A stretch of DNA of 64,000 nucleotides from contig NZ_CP019445.1 in NCBI RefSeq assembly GCF_001975225.1, positions 744,001 to 808,000 of the forward strand. The letters run 5' to 3'. The DNA is from Kosakonia cowanii JCM 10956 = DSM 18146 (lineage in GTDB: Bacteria > Pseudomonadota > Gammaproteobacteria > Enterobacterales > Enterobacteriaceae). The notes under the pieces were generated by a model. It ran no database searches. It was given only the letters and a program-made list of their open reading frames with translations, and was not told where the DNA came from. The position numbers and the translations under genes are program-made. Positions 19,014-29,164 of this stretch are shown here, in pieces. Each line of letters starts with the position of its first letter. Position 1 is the stretch's first letter.

Positions 19014-20683
19014 TCCTGCTGTTATGCAGCACATCCGCTTTCGCCGGGCTGTTCGACGCGCCCGGTCGCTCTGACTTTGTGCCTGCCGACCAGGCGTTCA
19101 CCTTTGATTTTCAACAGCATCAACATGACCTGACGCTCAACTGGCAGGTGAAAGAGGGTTACTACCTCTACCGCCAGCAGATCCGCGTCACGCCTGCGCA
19201 GGCGCAGATCGGCGCGCTCGAACTGCCGAAGGGCGAGATGCATGAAGATGAGTTCTACGGCAAAACGGAGATCTACCGCCAGAAGCTGAACCTGCCGCTA
19301 AGCATCGCGCAGGCGGGGAAAGGCGCGACGCTCACCGTCACTTATCAAGGCTGTGCCGATGCCGGTTTCTGCTACCCGCCGGAGACCAAAGTGGTGCCGC
19401 TGATGGAGGTCGCTGCCGCGCCGGTTGTTGAACCCAAAGCCGCACCAACGACTGAAACCGCGCCCGACCGCCCGCTGCCCTTCTCCGCCCTCTGGGCGCT
19501 GTTGATCGGCATCGGTATCGCTTTCACTCCCTGCGTATTGCCAATGTACCCGCTGATTTCCGGCATTGTGCTCGGCGGCAAACAGCGCCTTGCCACGCCG
19601 CGTGCGCTGCTGCTGGCCTTTATTTATGTGCAGGGGATGGCGCTGACCTACACCGCACTGGGGCTGGTGGTTGCCGCCGCCGGGCTGTCGTTCCAGGCCG
19701 CATTGCAACACCCCTACGTGCTTATCGGTTTGTCGCTGCTGTTTAGCCTGCTGGCGCTGTCGATGTTCGGCCTCTTTAACCTGCAACTCCCCTCCGCGTT
19801 GCAAACCCGCTTAACGCTGTGGAGCAACCGCCAGCAGGGCGGCTCCGTCGGCGGCGTGTTCGCCATGGGGGCGATTGCCGGGCTTATCTGCTCGCCCTGC
19901 ACCACCGCGCCGCTCAGCGCCATCCTGCTCTATATCGCTCAGAGCGGGAACCTGTGGCTCGGCGGCGGCACGCTCTACCTTTACGCCCTCGGCATGGGCC
20001 TGCCGCTAATTCTTGTGACGGTGTTCGGCAACCGCCTGCTGCCGAAAAGCGGGCCGTGGATGGAGCAGGTCAAAACCGCCTTTGGCTTTGTGATCCTCGC
20101 CCTGCCGGTCTTTTTACTGGAGCGCGTGCTGGGCGAAGCCTGGGGGCTGCGGCTCTGGTCATTGCTCGGCGTCGCCTTCTTCGGCTGGGCCTTTATCACC
20201 AGCCTCAACGCCACGCGCCCCATCATGCGGGTGCTGCAAATCGCCCTCCTCGGCGCGGCGCTGGTTTGTGCGCGTCCGTTGCAGGACTGGGCCTTCGGCA
20301 CGCCCGCGGCACAGGCGCATACGCCGCTGGCCTTCACGTCAGTGAAAACCGTCGACGATCTCAACCGGGCGCTGGCGCAGGCCAATGGTCGGCCTGTCAT
20401 GTTGGATCTCTATGCTGACTGGTGCGTGGCCTGTAAAGAGTTTGAGAAGTACACCTTCAGCGACCCAAAGGTACAGGCGGCGCTGAAAAACACGCTGTTA
20501 TTACAGGCCAACGTGACGGCCAATGACGCACAGGATGCCGCGCTTCTGCGCCATCTGAATGTGCTGGGGTTACCTACCCTGCTCTTTTTTGACGCGCAAG
20601 GGCGAGAGCAGCAAGCGGCCCGGGTGACCGGGTTTATGCCTGCCGACGCCTTTGCCGACCATTTGCGCAATCACGCCCCGTAA
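18989..20683 (+). CDS. dsbD: Thiol:disulfide interchange protein DsbD
   Basis: 564 residues. A signal peptide precedes a periplasmic alpha domain with CADAGFC (about residues 117-123). The membrane beta domain has Cys in [10 protein letters not shown] and SPCTTAP. The C-terminal thioredoxin-like gamma domain carries CVAC near residue 478. Electrons pass from cytosolic thioredoxin to periplasmic DsbC and cytochrome c maturation partners. All six redox Cys are present. It overlaps cutA and is followed 46 bases later by yjdC. Confidence 0.97.
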   Translation: MAQRILTLILLLCSTSAFAGLFDAPGRSDFVPADQAFTFDFQQHQHDLTLNWQVKEGYYLYRQQIRVTPAQAQIGALELPKGEMHEDEFYGKTEIYRQKLNLPLSIAQAGKGATLTVTYQGCADAGFCYPPETKVVPLMEVAAAPVVEPKAAPTTETAPDRPLPFSALWALLIGIGIAFTPCVLPMYPLISGIVLGGKQRLATPRALLLAFIYVQGMALTYTALGLVVAAAGLSFQAALQHPYVLIGLSLLFSLLALSMFGLFNLQLPSALQTRLTLWSNRQQGGSVGGVFAMGAIAGLICSPCTTAPLSAILLYIAQSGNLWLGGGTLYLYALGMGLPLILVTVFGNRLLPKSGPWMEQVKTAFGFVILALPVFLLERVLGEAWGLRLWSLLGVAFFGWAFITSLNATRPIMRVLQIALLGAALVCARPLQDWAFGTPAAQAHTPLAFTSVKTVDDLNRALAQANGRPVMLDLYADWCVACKEFEKYTFSDPKVQAALKNTLLLQANVTANDAQDAALLRHLNVLGLPTLLFFDAQGREQQAARVTGFMPADAFADHLRNHAP

Positions 20684-20729
20684 ACAACACTTGGTGGGGT
20701 AGTTTGACGCAGTAACGGAGGAGACCACT

Positions 20730-21305
20730 GTGCAACGCGAAGACGTTTTAAGCCAGACATTGCAACTGCTTGAATTACGAGGCATTGCGGACACCACTCT
20801 TGAAATGGTTGCCGAGCGCGTCGACTATCCGCTGGAGGAGTTCCGCCGTTTCTGGCCCGATAAAGAGGCGCTGCTCTATGATGCGCTGCGCTATTTAAGC
20901 CAGCAGATCGATACCTGGCGCCGCCAGCTGCTGCTGGATGAGAGCCTTAACCATGAACAAAAACTGCTGGCGCGTTACGCCGCGCTGACCGAGTGCGTGA
21001 GCAACAACCGCTATCCGGGCTGCCTGTTTATCGCCGCCTGCGCCTTCTTCCCCGCCCCGGATCACCCGATTCACCAGCTGGCGGATCAGCAGAAGCTTGA
21101 AGCGTATAACTTCTCTCACAAGCTGCTGAACGAGCTGGAAGTGGACGATGCGGCGATGGTGGCGAAGCAGATGGAGCTGATCCTGGAAGGGTGTCTTAGC
21201 CGTATGCTGGTCAACCGCAGCCAGGCGGATGTCGACACCGCCCAGCGGCTGGCAGAAGATATTCTGCGCTTTGCCCGCTGCCGCAAGGGTGGCGCGCTGA
21301 CCTAA
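20730..21305 (+). CDS. yjdC: TetR-like regulator YjdC
   Basis: 191 residues beginning at GTG (20730) after GGAGGAGA. The N-terminal 50 residues form a TetR-type helix-turn-helix ([24 protein letters not shown] in part). The rest is a helical sensor domain with [13 protein letters not shown]. Collinear with E. coli YjdC; regulon unknown. Same strand and spacing after dsbD as in E. coli, possibly one transcript. Confidence 0.9.
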   Translation: MQREDVLSQTLQLLELRGIADTTLEMVAERVDYPLEEFRRFWPDKEALLYDALRYLSQQIDTWRRQLLLDESLNHEQKLLARYAALTECVSNNRYPGCLFIAACAFFPAPDHPIHQLADQQKLEAYNFSHKLLNELEVDDAAMVAKQMELILEGCLSRMLVNRSQADVDTAQRLAEDILRFARCRKGGALT

Positions 21306-21907
21306 GCGCTCAGCAACCCCGCCCACGCGGAGATAAACAGACCCAGCGCCATGACGCGCTGAAAGGCGACAAGCGACGCCGGGGTGCGGAACAGCCGGTT
21401 AACGGCTTTGCCGAGCAGCGCCCAGGCGACAAGGCAGATGAGCGAGATCAGGAAAAACGATAGCGCCATCACCGAGACCTCGCGCAGCGGATGACCGCTG
21501 TGTGGGGCAAACAGGCTCACTACCGCTAACGCCATCATCCAGGTTTTCGGGTTGATAAGCTGTAATATCGCCGCCGCACGTATGCTGAAGGGCTGCTGCG
21601 CCTCACCGTGCAGATCGGTGGCCGGCGCACGAAAAAGCTGCCAGCTCATCCAGCTTAACCACGCCACGCCCGCCCAACTCATCACCGTTCTCACCAGTAC
21701 ATGTTCCTGCAATATCTGCCCTGCGCCCGCACCGGAGATAAAGACAATCGCGCTGGCGGCAACGCAGGCGCTCACCACAGCAGGCAGCGTGGCTTTGACG
21801 CCGAAGCGCTGGCTGCTGGCGAGGATCAAAATATTGGTCGGGCCGGGGGTGATCGACGCGACAAAGGCGAAGAGCAAAAACGGCAGGAAGGTAGAGATCA
21901 GGGTCAT
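21302..21907 (-). CDS. LysE/RhtB-family amino acid exporter
   Basis: 201 residues with about six membrane helices. The family signature [12 protein letters not shown] is near residue 18, followed by [16 protein letters not shown]. LysE/RhtB members export amino acids or derivatives; the substrate cannot be read from sequence. It overlaps the 3' end of yjdC by four bases, convergently. It lies 37 bases after an AraC-type gene on the same strand, so the pair is probably one operon. E. coli lacks both at this site. Confidence 0.88.
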   Translation of the reverse strand: MTLISTFLPFLLFAFVASITPGPTNILILASSQRFGVKATLPAVVSACVAASAIVFISGAGAGQILQEHVLVRTVMSWAGVAWLSWMSWQLFRAPATDLHGEAQQPFSIRAAAILQLINPKTWMMALAVVSLFAPHSGHPLREVSVMALSFFLISLICLVAWALLGKAVNRLFRTPASLVAFQRVMALGLFISAWAGLLSA

Positions 21908-21944
21908 TGTCAGGCTCCTTAGGTGTCAGCCTGTCAATGTCGCG

Positions 21945-22790
21945 TTATTTTATGTCATCGTCTGGAAGGTTTGTGCAGAGCCTGCGGTAGTGCGCCGGAG
22001 AGAGACGATAAGCGCGCTGGAACCAGCGCCCAAGATGGCTCTGATCGGCAAATCCCACGGCAGCAGCGACATCCGCGGGCAAATCGCCCCGCGCCAGCTG
22101 CGCACGCGCGGTGGTAAGGCGCAGCTGAACAAGCCAGGCGTGCGGGCTTAAACCGAACTCGCGCTTAAAGCAGCGCGTCAACGTAAAGCGATCGGTTCCC
22201 GTTTCGCGCGCCAGGTCCGTTAAGCCAATATTGTCGCCGATATGCGCATGAAGATAATCCCGCGCGCGATGGGCAATCGCCACACTCTGGATCTGCGTCG
22301 GGATGCGTTTGCGCCACTGGCAGTGGTGCGTCAGCTCGCCAAGCAGCGCATCCATCGTCCCCTGCTGCACAATGCGCATCTCATCGCTGTGCAGCGCAGA
22401 GAAGGTTTGCGCAATGGTGCGAATCAGCCGCGGTTCACGGGCGATGGTATGGGAAAAGTGCAGCGCATAACTGGAAGGCACCGCGTCATACAAGCCGCGC
22501 AGCGTGGTGTTGAGCCAGCGATCGTCGAGGTAAAAGGTGAGATAGGTAAAGCCGCCCTCTACCGGCGCGTCGCCATCGTGGATCTCGCCCGGCTCGAGTA
22601 AAAAGGCGTCGCCCGGTCGGCTATGGTGGCGCTCGCGGCGGCAGTGAAACTGCTGGGTGCCAGACAGGGTAATGCCCACCAGATAGCTGTCATGCCAGTG
22701 CGGGTCGTACGCATGCCCCTCGAAATGGGCGCGGATGGTTTCAATCCCCGTATCCGCATGCTGTCGCAGCTCAAGCCAGTCTTTAGACAT
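21945..22790 (-). CDS. AraC-family regulator with cupin sensor
   Basis: 281 residues. Residues 15-110 form an AraC-type cupin ligand domain (HWHDSYLVGITLSGTQQF, PGDAFLLEPGEIHDGD). The C-terminal ~100 residues carry two helix-turn-helix motifs (GLTDLARETGTDRFTLTRCFKREFG in part, and VAAAVGFADQSHLGRWFQRAYRLSP in part). The ATG at 22790 has GGAGGCGAA upstream; the longer frame is rejected. It precedes the LysE exporter gene and most simply controls it. Confidence 0.9.
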   Translation of the reverse strand: MSKDWLELRQHADTGIETIRAHFEGHAYDPHWHDSYLVGITLSGTQQFHCRRERHHSRPGDAFLLEPGEIHDGDAPVEGGFTYLTFYLDDRWLNTTLRGLYDAVPSSYALHFSHTIAREPRLIRTIAQTFSALHSDEMRIVQQGTMDALLGELTHHCQWRKRIPTQIQSVAIAHRARDYLHAHIGDNIGLTDLARETGTDRFTLTRCFKREFGLSPHAWLVQLRLTTARAQLARGDLPADVAAAVGFADQSHLGRWFQRAYRLSPAHYRRLCTNLPDDDIK

Positions 22791-22933
22791 TTCGCCTCCG
22801 TATACTATCGAAAAGTAGCATTCATCACCGTAATGTAAAAGTCTGGAAGATTTGTGCAGCCCCCGATTTTCGGCGCGGCTTTGCGCGTTTTGCCGCAAAG
22901 TTGAGCAACTGAAAGGGATTTCGGGAAATTTGG

Positions 22934-22962
22934 TTGACGCCCACGGGCGATTACGGTTTAAT
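22934..22962 (+). promoter_or_regulatory. Promoter of pheU
   Basis: TTGACG (22934-22939), 17-base spacer, TTTAAT (22957-22962), then a GC-rich discriminator GCCGCCC directly before the tRNA. Such discriminators are typical of stringently controlled stable RNA genes. Confidence 0.8.
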
Positions 22963-22972
22963 GCCGCCCGTT

Positions 22973-23048
22973 GCCCGGATAGCTCAGTCGGTAGAGCAGG
23001 GGATTGAAAATCCCCGTGTCCTTGGTTCGATTCCGAGTCCGGGCACCA
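22973..23048 (+). tRNA. pheU: tRNA-Phe (anticodon GAA)
   Basis: A 76-base tRNA with an encoded CCA. Acceptor stem GCCCGGA pairs with TCCGGGC; the D arm is AGCTCAGTCGGTAGAGC, the anticodon loop TTGAAAA reads GAA, and the T loop is TTCGATT. It matches E. coli tRNA-Phe closely. Its 3' part is repeated three times downstream. Confidence 0.98.
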
Positions 23049-23660
23049 CTATTTAAAGAACCCGCCCAAAAGGCGGGTTTTTGCTTTTCTGCAACCGGAC
23101 TCTCCATCGAACTCCGTTCGATTATTCGCCGCGAGCGGCTCACCCCTTCGGGGCCAGCGCGGCAGGCCCGCTGTTCAACGCCTTCGGCGTTAGTCCGGGT
23201 CCGGGCACCACTTATTCAGAGAACCCAGCCTATGGCTGGGTTTTTGCTTTTCTACGACCGGACTCTCCATCGAACTTCGTTCGATTATTCGCCGTAAACG
23301 GCTCACCCCTCCGGGGCCAGCGCGGCAAGCGCGCTGTTCAACGCCTTCGGCGTTAGTCCGGGTCCGGGCACCACTATTTAAAGAACCCGCCCAAAAGGCG
23401 GGTTTTTGCTTTTCTGCAACCGGACTCTTCATCGAACTTCGTTCGATTATTCGCCACAAGCGGCTCACCCCTTAGGGGCCAGCGCGACAAGCGCGCTGTT
23501 CAACGCCTGCGGCGTTAGTCCGGGTCCGGGCACCACTTATTCTTAACCTTCGCCTTCGGCGGGGTTTTTCGTTTCTGGCGTACGGACTCTCCATCGAACT
23601 CCGTTCGATTATTCACCGCAAGCGGCTCACCCCTTCGGGGCCAGCGCGACAAGCGCGCTG
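23049..23660 (+). repeat. rtT-like tandem repeats behind tRNA-Phe (about 3.7 copies)
   Basis: Units of about 162 bases follow the tRNA. Each begins after a copy of the tRNA 3' end GTCCGGGCACCA, which ends at 23048, 23210, 23373 and 23535. Each then has a hairpin terminator such as AACCCGCC-CAAAA-GGCGGGTT-TTT, and a block with CGAACTCCGTTCG, GGCTCACCCC and GGGGCCAGCGCG. The last unit breaks off at 23660, right where AT-rich foreign DNA begins. The layout matches the rtT repeats downstream of tyrT in E. coli, where each unit carries the tRNA 3' end and yields a small RNA. No convincing protein frame was found. Confidence 0.75.
23059..23083 (+). terminator. First terminator after pheU
   Basis: AACCCGCC-CAAAA-GGCGGGTT followed by TTTGCTTTT. 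Similar hairpins recur in each downstream repeat, so read-through products would be trimmed stepwise. Confidence 0.85.
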
Positions 23661-24584
23661 TGAGAGGAATCGGTTTTGTATCGACACGCAGACTCTAAAA
23701 GTTTTATCTCCCTTACTCATCATATAAAAAATTAAATTTGTACAGCACTCAATCTTAATCATATCGCTATTTATTGAGAACTATTTATTCTTTAGATATT
23801 AATTTGCTTTGTAATAAACCTTGTATTTCATCACCTCCATATTTAAGAGTAAAATCCCCGACAATGTTTTGGAGTAAATATAAACCATCATTTGCTCCCA
23901 GGACGGCTGCAGTTATTTCCAAGCTTATTATTCTAAGAAATTTAAAAAGTTATTCTTGATGCTCTATTAATAAATTCCTTAATACACCTCTTGCTCTGGA
24001 AAAAGGAACATCATCTCCAGTTGATTTAGCAAGATCAGTTACTAATGTAGTAAGATAGCGCCTCGCCTAAAAAAATCAGACAGTAACGTAGTAACGACCA
24101 ACACTTCTTTTTTCGTTTTGACCCTGACAACTAATTTCACGTTATATTAATGATTTACTTCTTCAGGATGAACTTTATTGATCAGTAAGTTTAATATTTA
24201 TATTTGAATAGATAGCTCCAGAACAAAAACACCTCTAACCAGTAACTCCTTGCCATTAGGGAAATGAATTTCCGGCAGCATATTTTATTTACCAGAGGAA
24301 ACAAAACCAATACCACACCTTTAATTTGCGTGGTCTCCTTAGGAACTAAAATTCATCATGCAGTCTTAGTGAAGCACTTGGCAGCAAGGTTTTTCATAAT
24401 AATATTGCCCAATATAGCAGACATCATGCCCTACCTTTTTTTAAATAAACCCCTTGGGTTTTAATAATCTCCTTGCTTTACAATAAATTAATCAATGAAA
24501 ATAAACTTCTAGCCTATGAATATAGTAGCGGAAAAATTTATGATGAAAGCAGGCTTTATAAGTTGCAAATCCAAAAAATGTAAA
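23661..24584. other. AT-rich, decayed accessory segment
   Basis: About 920 bases of clearly lower G+C than the flanks between the truncated rtT unit and the candidate immunity gene. It holds one recognisable broken reading frame (listed separately) and short minus-strand fragments such as MLPEIHFPNGKELLVRG near 24250-24290. These look like residues of orphan toxin/immunity cassettes that often trail Rhs genes, but no family could be named. Confidence 0.55.
23785..24060 (-). pseudogene. Broken frame, possible old immunity or effector remnant
   Basis: One minus-strand frame reads RYLTTLVTDLAKSTGDDVP...LIEHQE, then a TAA, and continues in the same frame as LFKFLRIISLEITAAVL...GLLQSKLISKE before its final stop. 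A TAG closes the frame just upstream. The protein-like composition on both sides of the internal stop suggests a decayed gene of at least 90 codons. Family not recognised. Confidence 0.4.
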
Positions 24585-24608
24585 TACGGGCAAAATCAAT
24601 TACCCGTA
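24585..24608 (-). terminator. Terminator of the Rhs module
   Basis: TACGGG / CCCGTA hairpin (24585-24590, 24603-24608) just after the stop of the candidate immunity gene, with TTTACATTTTTT following on the minus strand. Confidence 0.65.
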
Positions 24609-24619
24609 CTTTTGATGAT

Positions 24620-24952
24620 TCATTTTTTTGAAAACGGATAAAGGCACTCATTAAATACCTTTTCTTTTATAGACTCATCAAGCAGCCTGCCGGTTTCCTG
24701 CTCTTTCTTGTGTATCTTTGATGAAATAAAATTTTCGTTTATTTTATGAGGCTTACTATAAAAGTTTTTTGCATGCTCACCTAGATCATCAATATCGATT
24801 AACTTTGAAAAAGCAGAATTAATCAAGGGACTTCCTGCATACATCAATGACTCTGTTTCTTCACAAGAAAACTTCAAATACATAATTGCTTTTTTCAAAG
24901 CCACGACTTCACCTTGATTTAGCATCAGTACTTTATCTTTATCATCAACCAC
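24620..24952 (-). CDS. Candidate immunity protein for the Rhs toxin
   Basis: 110 residues, soluble, Lys/Glu-rich and mostly helical by composition (MVDDKDKVLMLNQGEVVALKK...). No family recognised. It starts eight bases inside the 3' end of the rhs gene on the same strand and shares the low G+C of the toxin tip, the standard position and character of a cognate immunity gene. The role is inferred from context only. Confidence 0.65.
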   Translation of the reverse strand: MVDDKDKVLMLNQGEVVALKKAIMYLKFSCEETESLMYAGSPLINSAFSKLIDIDDLGEHAKNFYSKPHKINENFISSKIHKKEQETGRLLDESIKEKVFNECLYPFSKK

Positions 24953-27900
24953 ACCCGCCTCCTCTCGATTTTATCTGTTCGTGCGTCATTTTCCACCGCT
25001 GATCATATGATAAATGAGATACCGTGTCATAAGGATTTTTACCTGCATGAAGTATATCCCTCAGTTTCAATCTGCCTGAGTGAATATACTCTAACTCAGA
25101 GCTCTGAGCAATTTTAGACATCTGCGAAGCATCAGCTTTAAAAACAATAGAATAGTCACCTCGCCCCGGATGAGAAACGTCATTTATAAAGATATCTCTC
25201 ATAGCATCTTCGGGAGACATTAATATATCTGTAATATAAACTTTCCCCCGCGAATTTGCTTCAATCACGCCGCTATTCATTATACTTTCAAACCCTGCTT
25301 TATCCGTATAATGAATAAAGATATCCTCACCACTTAACCCCCACGGGTCAATCCAGCCCTGCGGATTAGGCGCATACTGATAAAGATTCCAGCCCCCAGC
25401 TAACCCTATCGGGTCCTGAACGGTGAACCGTCCGGCCTGTGGGTCGTAATAGCGGAAAAGGTTGTAGTGCAGGCCGGTTTCGCTGTCTGCATACTGCCCG
25501 GCATAGCGCAGGGGCTGGTGCGCCAGCGCGGTGTCCTGCGCCAGTCGCGTGAAGCCGTCGGTCTGGTGCCGAACTTCGCCGAAACTGCCGTACTGCCCGC
25601 TCCAGCGGAGGCTGCCTTCTTCGTCGGTCACTTCCAGCGGCGCGCCGTTCAGGTCGGTGCTGAACCAGAATATTTCCCCGGTTTTGTCCTCCCGCAGATG
25701 GTCGACCCGCGCCAGCGGGCTCCATGCTTCATTCGGATCGTAAATATACGTGCTGCACTGCCCGCCTTGATGCTGCTCCTGCAAAAGGCGGTAACCCTGC
25801 CAGAGGAAGCGGCTTTCATGGGTGCCGTGACCGGTGGTGATCGTCTTGCGGATGCGCCGGCCAAGCGCGTCATAATGGTAGTGCGCTTCGAAGCGCCCCT
25901 GCGGCCCCGTTCCGCGCGCGGACAGAAGGCGATTTTCAGCGTCATACGCGTAGTGTTGTTCATACAGCCCGCTGCGCCTGCGGGTCATGTTGCCCCAGGC
26001 ATCGTACTGCATAAACAGGTTCTGCCAGTGCTGCAGGCGGTTATCCGTGACCGGGGCGTCGTTCGCGGCCAGGTTATCGGCGGCATCATACGTAAAGAGC
26101 GCACTGCTGTTGCCCTGGCGGGACTCATAATGCTTCAGCAGGCGGCCTTCAGCATCGTAACCGTAATTCACCTCGCCGCGCAGGGTGTCGCTGACGCCCG
26201 CCAGCTCGCCACGTCCGGTGTAACGGTACAGGCGCTCCAGTATCGCCTGCTCCGGCAGGGCCACCTCTGTGATAAGTGTACTGCGCTGCGCAGTGCGTCT
26301 GCCAAGGCTGTCGTAACTGCGCGACTGTTCGCGCGCGCCCTGGGTACGGCTCACTTCCCGGTGCAGACGGTCGCGGGTGAATTCAGTGACCAGTTGTGAT
26401 CCGAAGCGGATGGCACTGACGTGGCCGGAGCCATAGTGCAGCCAGGAGAGCTGCTGCCCGCCGGGGAGGGTCAGATTTGTCAGATTGCCCAGTGCATCCC
26501 ATGCATAGCTGAGTTCGCCGTTAACACCAGACTCATTTACCAGGCGACCTGCCGCATCGCGGTTAAAGGCGATGTCATCGGCTTCAATGCCCAGGGCAAC
26601 ACCTTCAGCCGTCGGGGTGCGCCGGATACGGGTGAGCTGGCCGTTCAGGTCGTGGTCATAGCGGTACTCCGCATGGCGGGTAGCGCGTGCGGTCAGCAGG
26701 CCACTTTCATCGTAACTGAAGGTTCGTCTACGCCGGGCGATGCCGCCATCGACGGCAGGCCTGCCATTTTCATGCAGTTCGCTGAGGAATCCACGGCTGT
26801 CCCATATCATCTGGCGCGACGTGTTGTCCGGGCGGGTTTCGCTGAGCGGGCGGCCTGCGGCGTCGTACGTAAAGCGGTATTCCCCGCCATTGCCGTTCTC
26901 AAGCCGCAACAGGTTGCCGCGCGGGTCGTAATGCCAGCGCCGGGTGCGCCCGATGCGGTCGGTGATGCTCACCGGCAGGCCGAGCGGGTTATAGTCCCAG
27001 CGCACCTCGCTCTCCAGCGGATCGCGCCAGGCGGCAAGCTGGCCGCGTGCGTTCCAGTGTAATGTTTCACGGCTGCCGTCCGGGCGAATAACGACTGAAA
27101 GTTGTCCCGCGCTGTTCCATTCGCGGCGGGTGATGTTGCCCTCTGCATCCTCACTCGACAGAAGCTGCCCGAGGCGGTGGTATGTATAGCGCGAGACACT
27201 GCCGGAGCAGTCGGTGCGCTGCGTAAGTAGTCCCTGGCGGTTCCACTCCAGACGCACTACACCGCCTGTCGCATCGGTGATTCTGTCCGGTAAAGGTTCT
27301 TCATCGTTCGGGTAGTGATAAGTGGTGCGGTTGCCTGCGGCGTCGGCTTCCGAAAGCAGGCGCCCCTGCAGGTCATAGAGGCTCTGTTCTGCCGTGCCGT
27401 CCGGGTGGACTGTGCGGGCGAGGCGGTCGGTGAGGCGGTACCAGTAATATTCCGTCCGCCGTCCTGCCGGGTCTGTCTCCTGGACCATGCGCCCGTACCT
27501 GTCCCACCGGCTCTGGCGCAGGGCACCGCCCGGCAGGATGACATCACACAGTTCGCCGTCGCGGTAAATAAAGGCGCTCTTGCGACCGTCGAAGTCGGTG
27601 AAGGCGGCGACGTTGTCATCGTCATCAATCAGCCAGTGCGCCTGCGCCCCGTCATCACGGATGGCCCGGCGGGTGCCGTTATCAAAATCATACTCAAAAG
27701 TTAGCTGCTCACCGCCGCTGTGGCGAAAAGCCGTGACGCGCGGCAGACCGGCAATCTCCTGCCAGCGATATTCGCTCACCAGGCCGTTTGCATCCTCGTG
27801 GGCGCACATCAGGCCGTCCTGCCAGCGGAAACGCCTGCGCACGCTACCGCCCCGGCCGGTCACTGAGGTCAGCTGGCGCTGTTCGTCATAAGCGTAACTG

Positions 27901-29150
27901 ACCAGGCAGACATCATCATTCAGCCAGGCTCCCGCAAGGCGGTCGCCCTCATAGCGGCAGACCACGCGCTGCCCGGCGCTGTCCGTCAGGGCATGCAGGG
28001 TGAGGTTATCGTTCCACTCGAAGAGGATATCTTTGCCGCAGGGTCCGGAGATGCGCTGCAGCAGGGAGGGTTTATCGCTCTCAAGCGGGGCGTAGTGCCA
28101 GCGTTCACCGCTGATGTCATACACCGACCAGGCATCGTCCTGATGGTGCTCCAGCCAGCGCTTTTCGGCTTCGCAGTAGGTCCGGTAACCCTTCGGCACC
28201 TGCGGGAAGGAGACGTAATCCCCGGTCGGTGCCCGCCACACCAGCCCCTCCTGGTAACGCTCCAGACGGGTCTCCCAAAAGAGGTTCCAGCCGCGGCCAA
28301 GCACGCTGTCGCCCGGATTGCCGCTGCGCCAGTAACGCTGCCAGCGCACCGGCAGACGCGACGGCAGCACAAAGTCCAGCTCGTCGTCGCCGCTGAGAAA
28401 CTTCTGCCCGCAGATGATATCCACCGGGCGGGCGATAATCCCTCCCGCCGCGATGGCGGTCAGCATCGCGCCGAAGCGGCAGGCGATGCGGCCGATTTTG
28501 CTGATACCCGGCAGTTTCGACAACAGTTTACCCACCGCGCCGACTTTACCGGCCGCACCACCCCAGCCGCCAGCCAGCCCTGCAAACAGTAGGGTCAGAT
28601 CCGAAACTTTATACAGCCATTCAGGGACTTCCGGGCTTATCGGCAGGGTCTGTTCCGGCTCTCCACCAATAAGGACGTTGCCGGAGCCGGTCATCACCTT
28701 CGCATCGCAGGTGGTGCGGTCCCCGATACGGGCAGCAGGGAGATTGTTGATGTAAACGCGTGAGGAGCCTTCCGCCATCTGCTGCGAGCCGTCGTCGTCG
28801 CACTCCACCATGCTGTCCGTGGCAATGGCGGCAGGCTTACCGTTGATAAAGACGTCAGGAGAGCCGGTGGTGATGACGCCTTTCTTCGTCATGTTCGCCG
28901 CCATTCCTTCGGCAATGCCGTCGCGAACGCCGGTCGCCACCTCCCCGGCGAGAAATCCGACTGCGAGGCTGGCACCGATAAGCAGTACACCGATGCCCAG
29001 GCAGGAGGCGCCGATGCCTGCGACCATCAGCGCACCGGCCGCGATGCCACCCAGCGCCGCAATCGCGCCGCCGATAATCGTACCGGCAATCATCCCGGCC
29101 AGCGCGCCGGAATGGCCTATATCATCACCGACACGCGCAGCTTCAAACAT
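24945..29150 (-). CDS. PAAR-Rhs type VI secretion effector with predicted ADP-ribosyltransferase tip
   Basis: 1401 residues. The N-terminus (about 15-70) is a long Gly/Ala-rich hydrophobic segment (prePAAR/transmembrane region) that needs an Eag chaperone. A PAAR domain follows at about 85-170. Then comes a long cage of RHS/YD repeats (YDAEGRLLKHY, YDAWGNMTRR). The core ends at PNPQGWIDPWGL (near 1272), the usual DPxGL self-cleavage site. The last ~129 residues are variable and AT-rich: IFIHYTDKAGFESIMNSGVI...KVYITDI... This resembles the Tox-ART-HYD1 toxin family, named for His-Tyr-Asp residues. An Eag chaperone gene lies upstream and a candidate immunity gene overlaps the end. No VgrG or other T6SS genes are in view. 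Confidence 0.88.
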   Translation of the reverse strand: MFEAARVGDDIGHSGALAGMIAGTIIGGAIAALGGIAAGALMVAGIGASCLGIGVLLIGASLAVGFLAGEVATGVRDGIAEGMAANMTKKGVITTGSPDVFINGKPAAIATDSMVECDDDGSQQMAEGSSRVYINNLPAARIGDRTTCDAKVMTGSGNVLIGGEPEQTLPISPEVPEWLYKVSDLTLLFAGLAGGWGGAAGKVGAVGKLLSKLPGISKIGRIACRFGAMLTAIAAGGIIARPVDIICGQKFLSGDDELDFVLPSRLPVRWQRYWRSGNPGDSVLGRGWNLFWETRLERYQEGLVWRAPTGDYVSFPQVPKGYRTYCEAEKRWLEHHQDDAWSVYDISGERWHYAPLESDKPSLLQRISGPCGKDILFEWNDNLTLHALTDSAGQRVVCRYEGDRLAGAWLNDDVCLVSYAYDEQRQLTSVTGRGGSVRRRFRWQDGLMCAHEDANGLVSEYRWQEIAGLPRVTAFRHSGGEQLTFEYDFDNGTRRAIRDDGAQAHWLIDDDDNVAAFTDFDGRKSAFIYRDGELCDVILPGGALRQSRWDRYGRMVQETDPAGRRTEYYWYRLTDRLARTVHPDGTAEQSLYDLQGRLLSEADAAGNRTTYHYPNDEEPLPDRITDATGGVVRLEWNRQGLLTQRTDCSGSVSRYTYHRLGQLLSSEDAEGNITRREWNSAGQLSVVIRPDGSRETLHWNARGQLAAWRDPLESEVRWDYNPLGLPVSITDRIGRTRRWHYDPRGNLLRLENGNGGEYRFTYDAAGRPLSETRPDNTSRQMIWDSRGFLSELHENGRPAVDGGIARRRRTFSYDESGLLTARATRHAEYRYDHDLNGQLTRIRRTPTAEGVALGIEADDIAFNRDAAGRLVNESGVNGELSYAWDALGNLTNLTLPGGQQLSWLHYGSGHVSAIRFGSQLVTEFTRDRLHREVSRTQGAREQSRSYDSLGRRTAQRSTLITEVALPEQAILERLYRYTGRGELAGVSDTLRGEVNYGYDAEGRLLKHYESRQGNSSALFTYDAADNLAANDAPVTDNRLQHWQNLFMQYDAWGNMTRRRSGLYEQHYAYDAENRLLSARGTGPQGRFEAHYHYDALGRRIRKTITTGHGTHESRFLWQGYRLLQEQHQGGQCSTYIYDPNEAWSPLARVDHLREDKTGEIFWFSTDLNGAPLEVTDEEGSLRWSGQYGSFGEVRHQTDGFTRLAQDTALAHQPLRYAGQYADSETGLHYNLFRYYDPQAGRFTVQDPIGLAGGWNLYQYAPNPQGWIDPWGLSGEDIFIHYTDKAGFESIMNSGVIEANSRGKVYITDILMSPEDAMRDIFINDVSHPGRGDYSIVFKADASQMSKIAQSSELEYIHSGRLKLRDILHAGKNPYDTVSHLSYDQRWKMTHEQIKSRGGGCG

Positions 29151-29164
29151 AGCAACAATCCTTG

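Noticed and set aside
23081..23356. Small frames across the tRNA-Phe repeats (possible Tpr-like peptide)
   Set aside because: Frames follow the repeat period, lack ribosome sites and show no protamine-like composition strong enough to support a gene.
24264..24464. 66-codon plus-strand frame in the AT-rich segment
   Set aside because: No ribosome site or family features; the opposite strand holds more protein-like but broken fragments.
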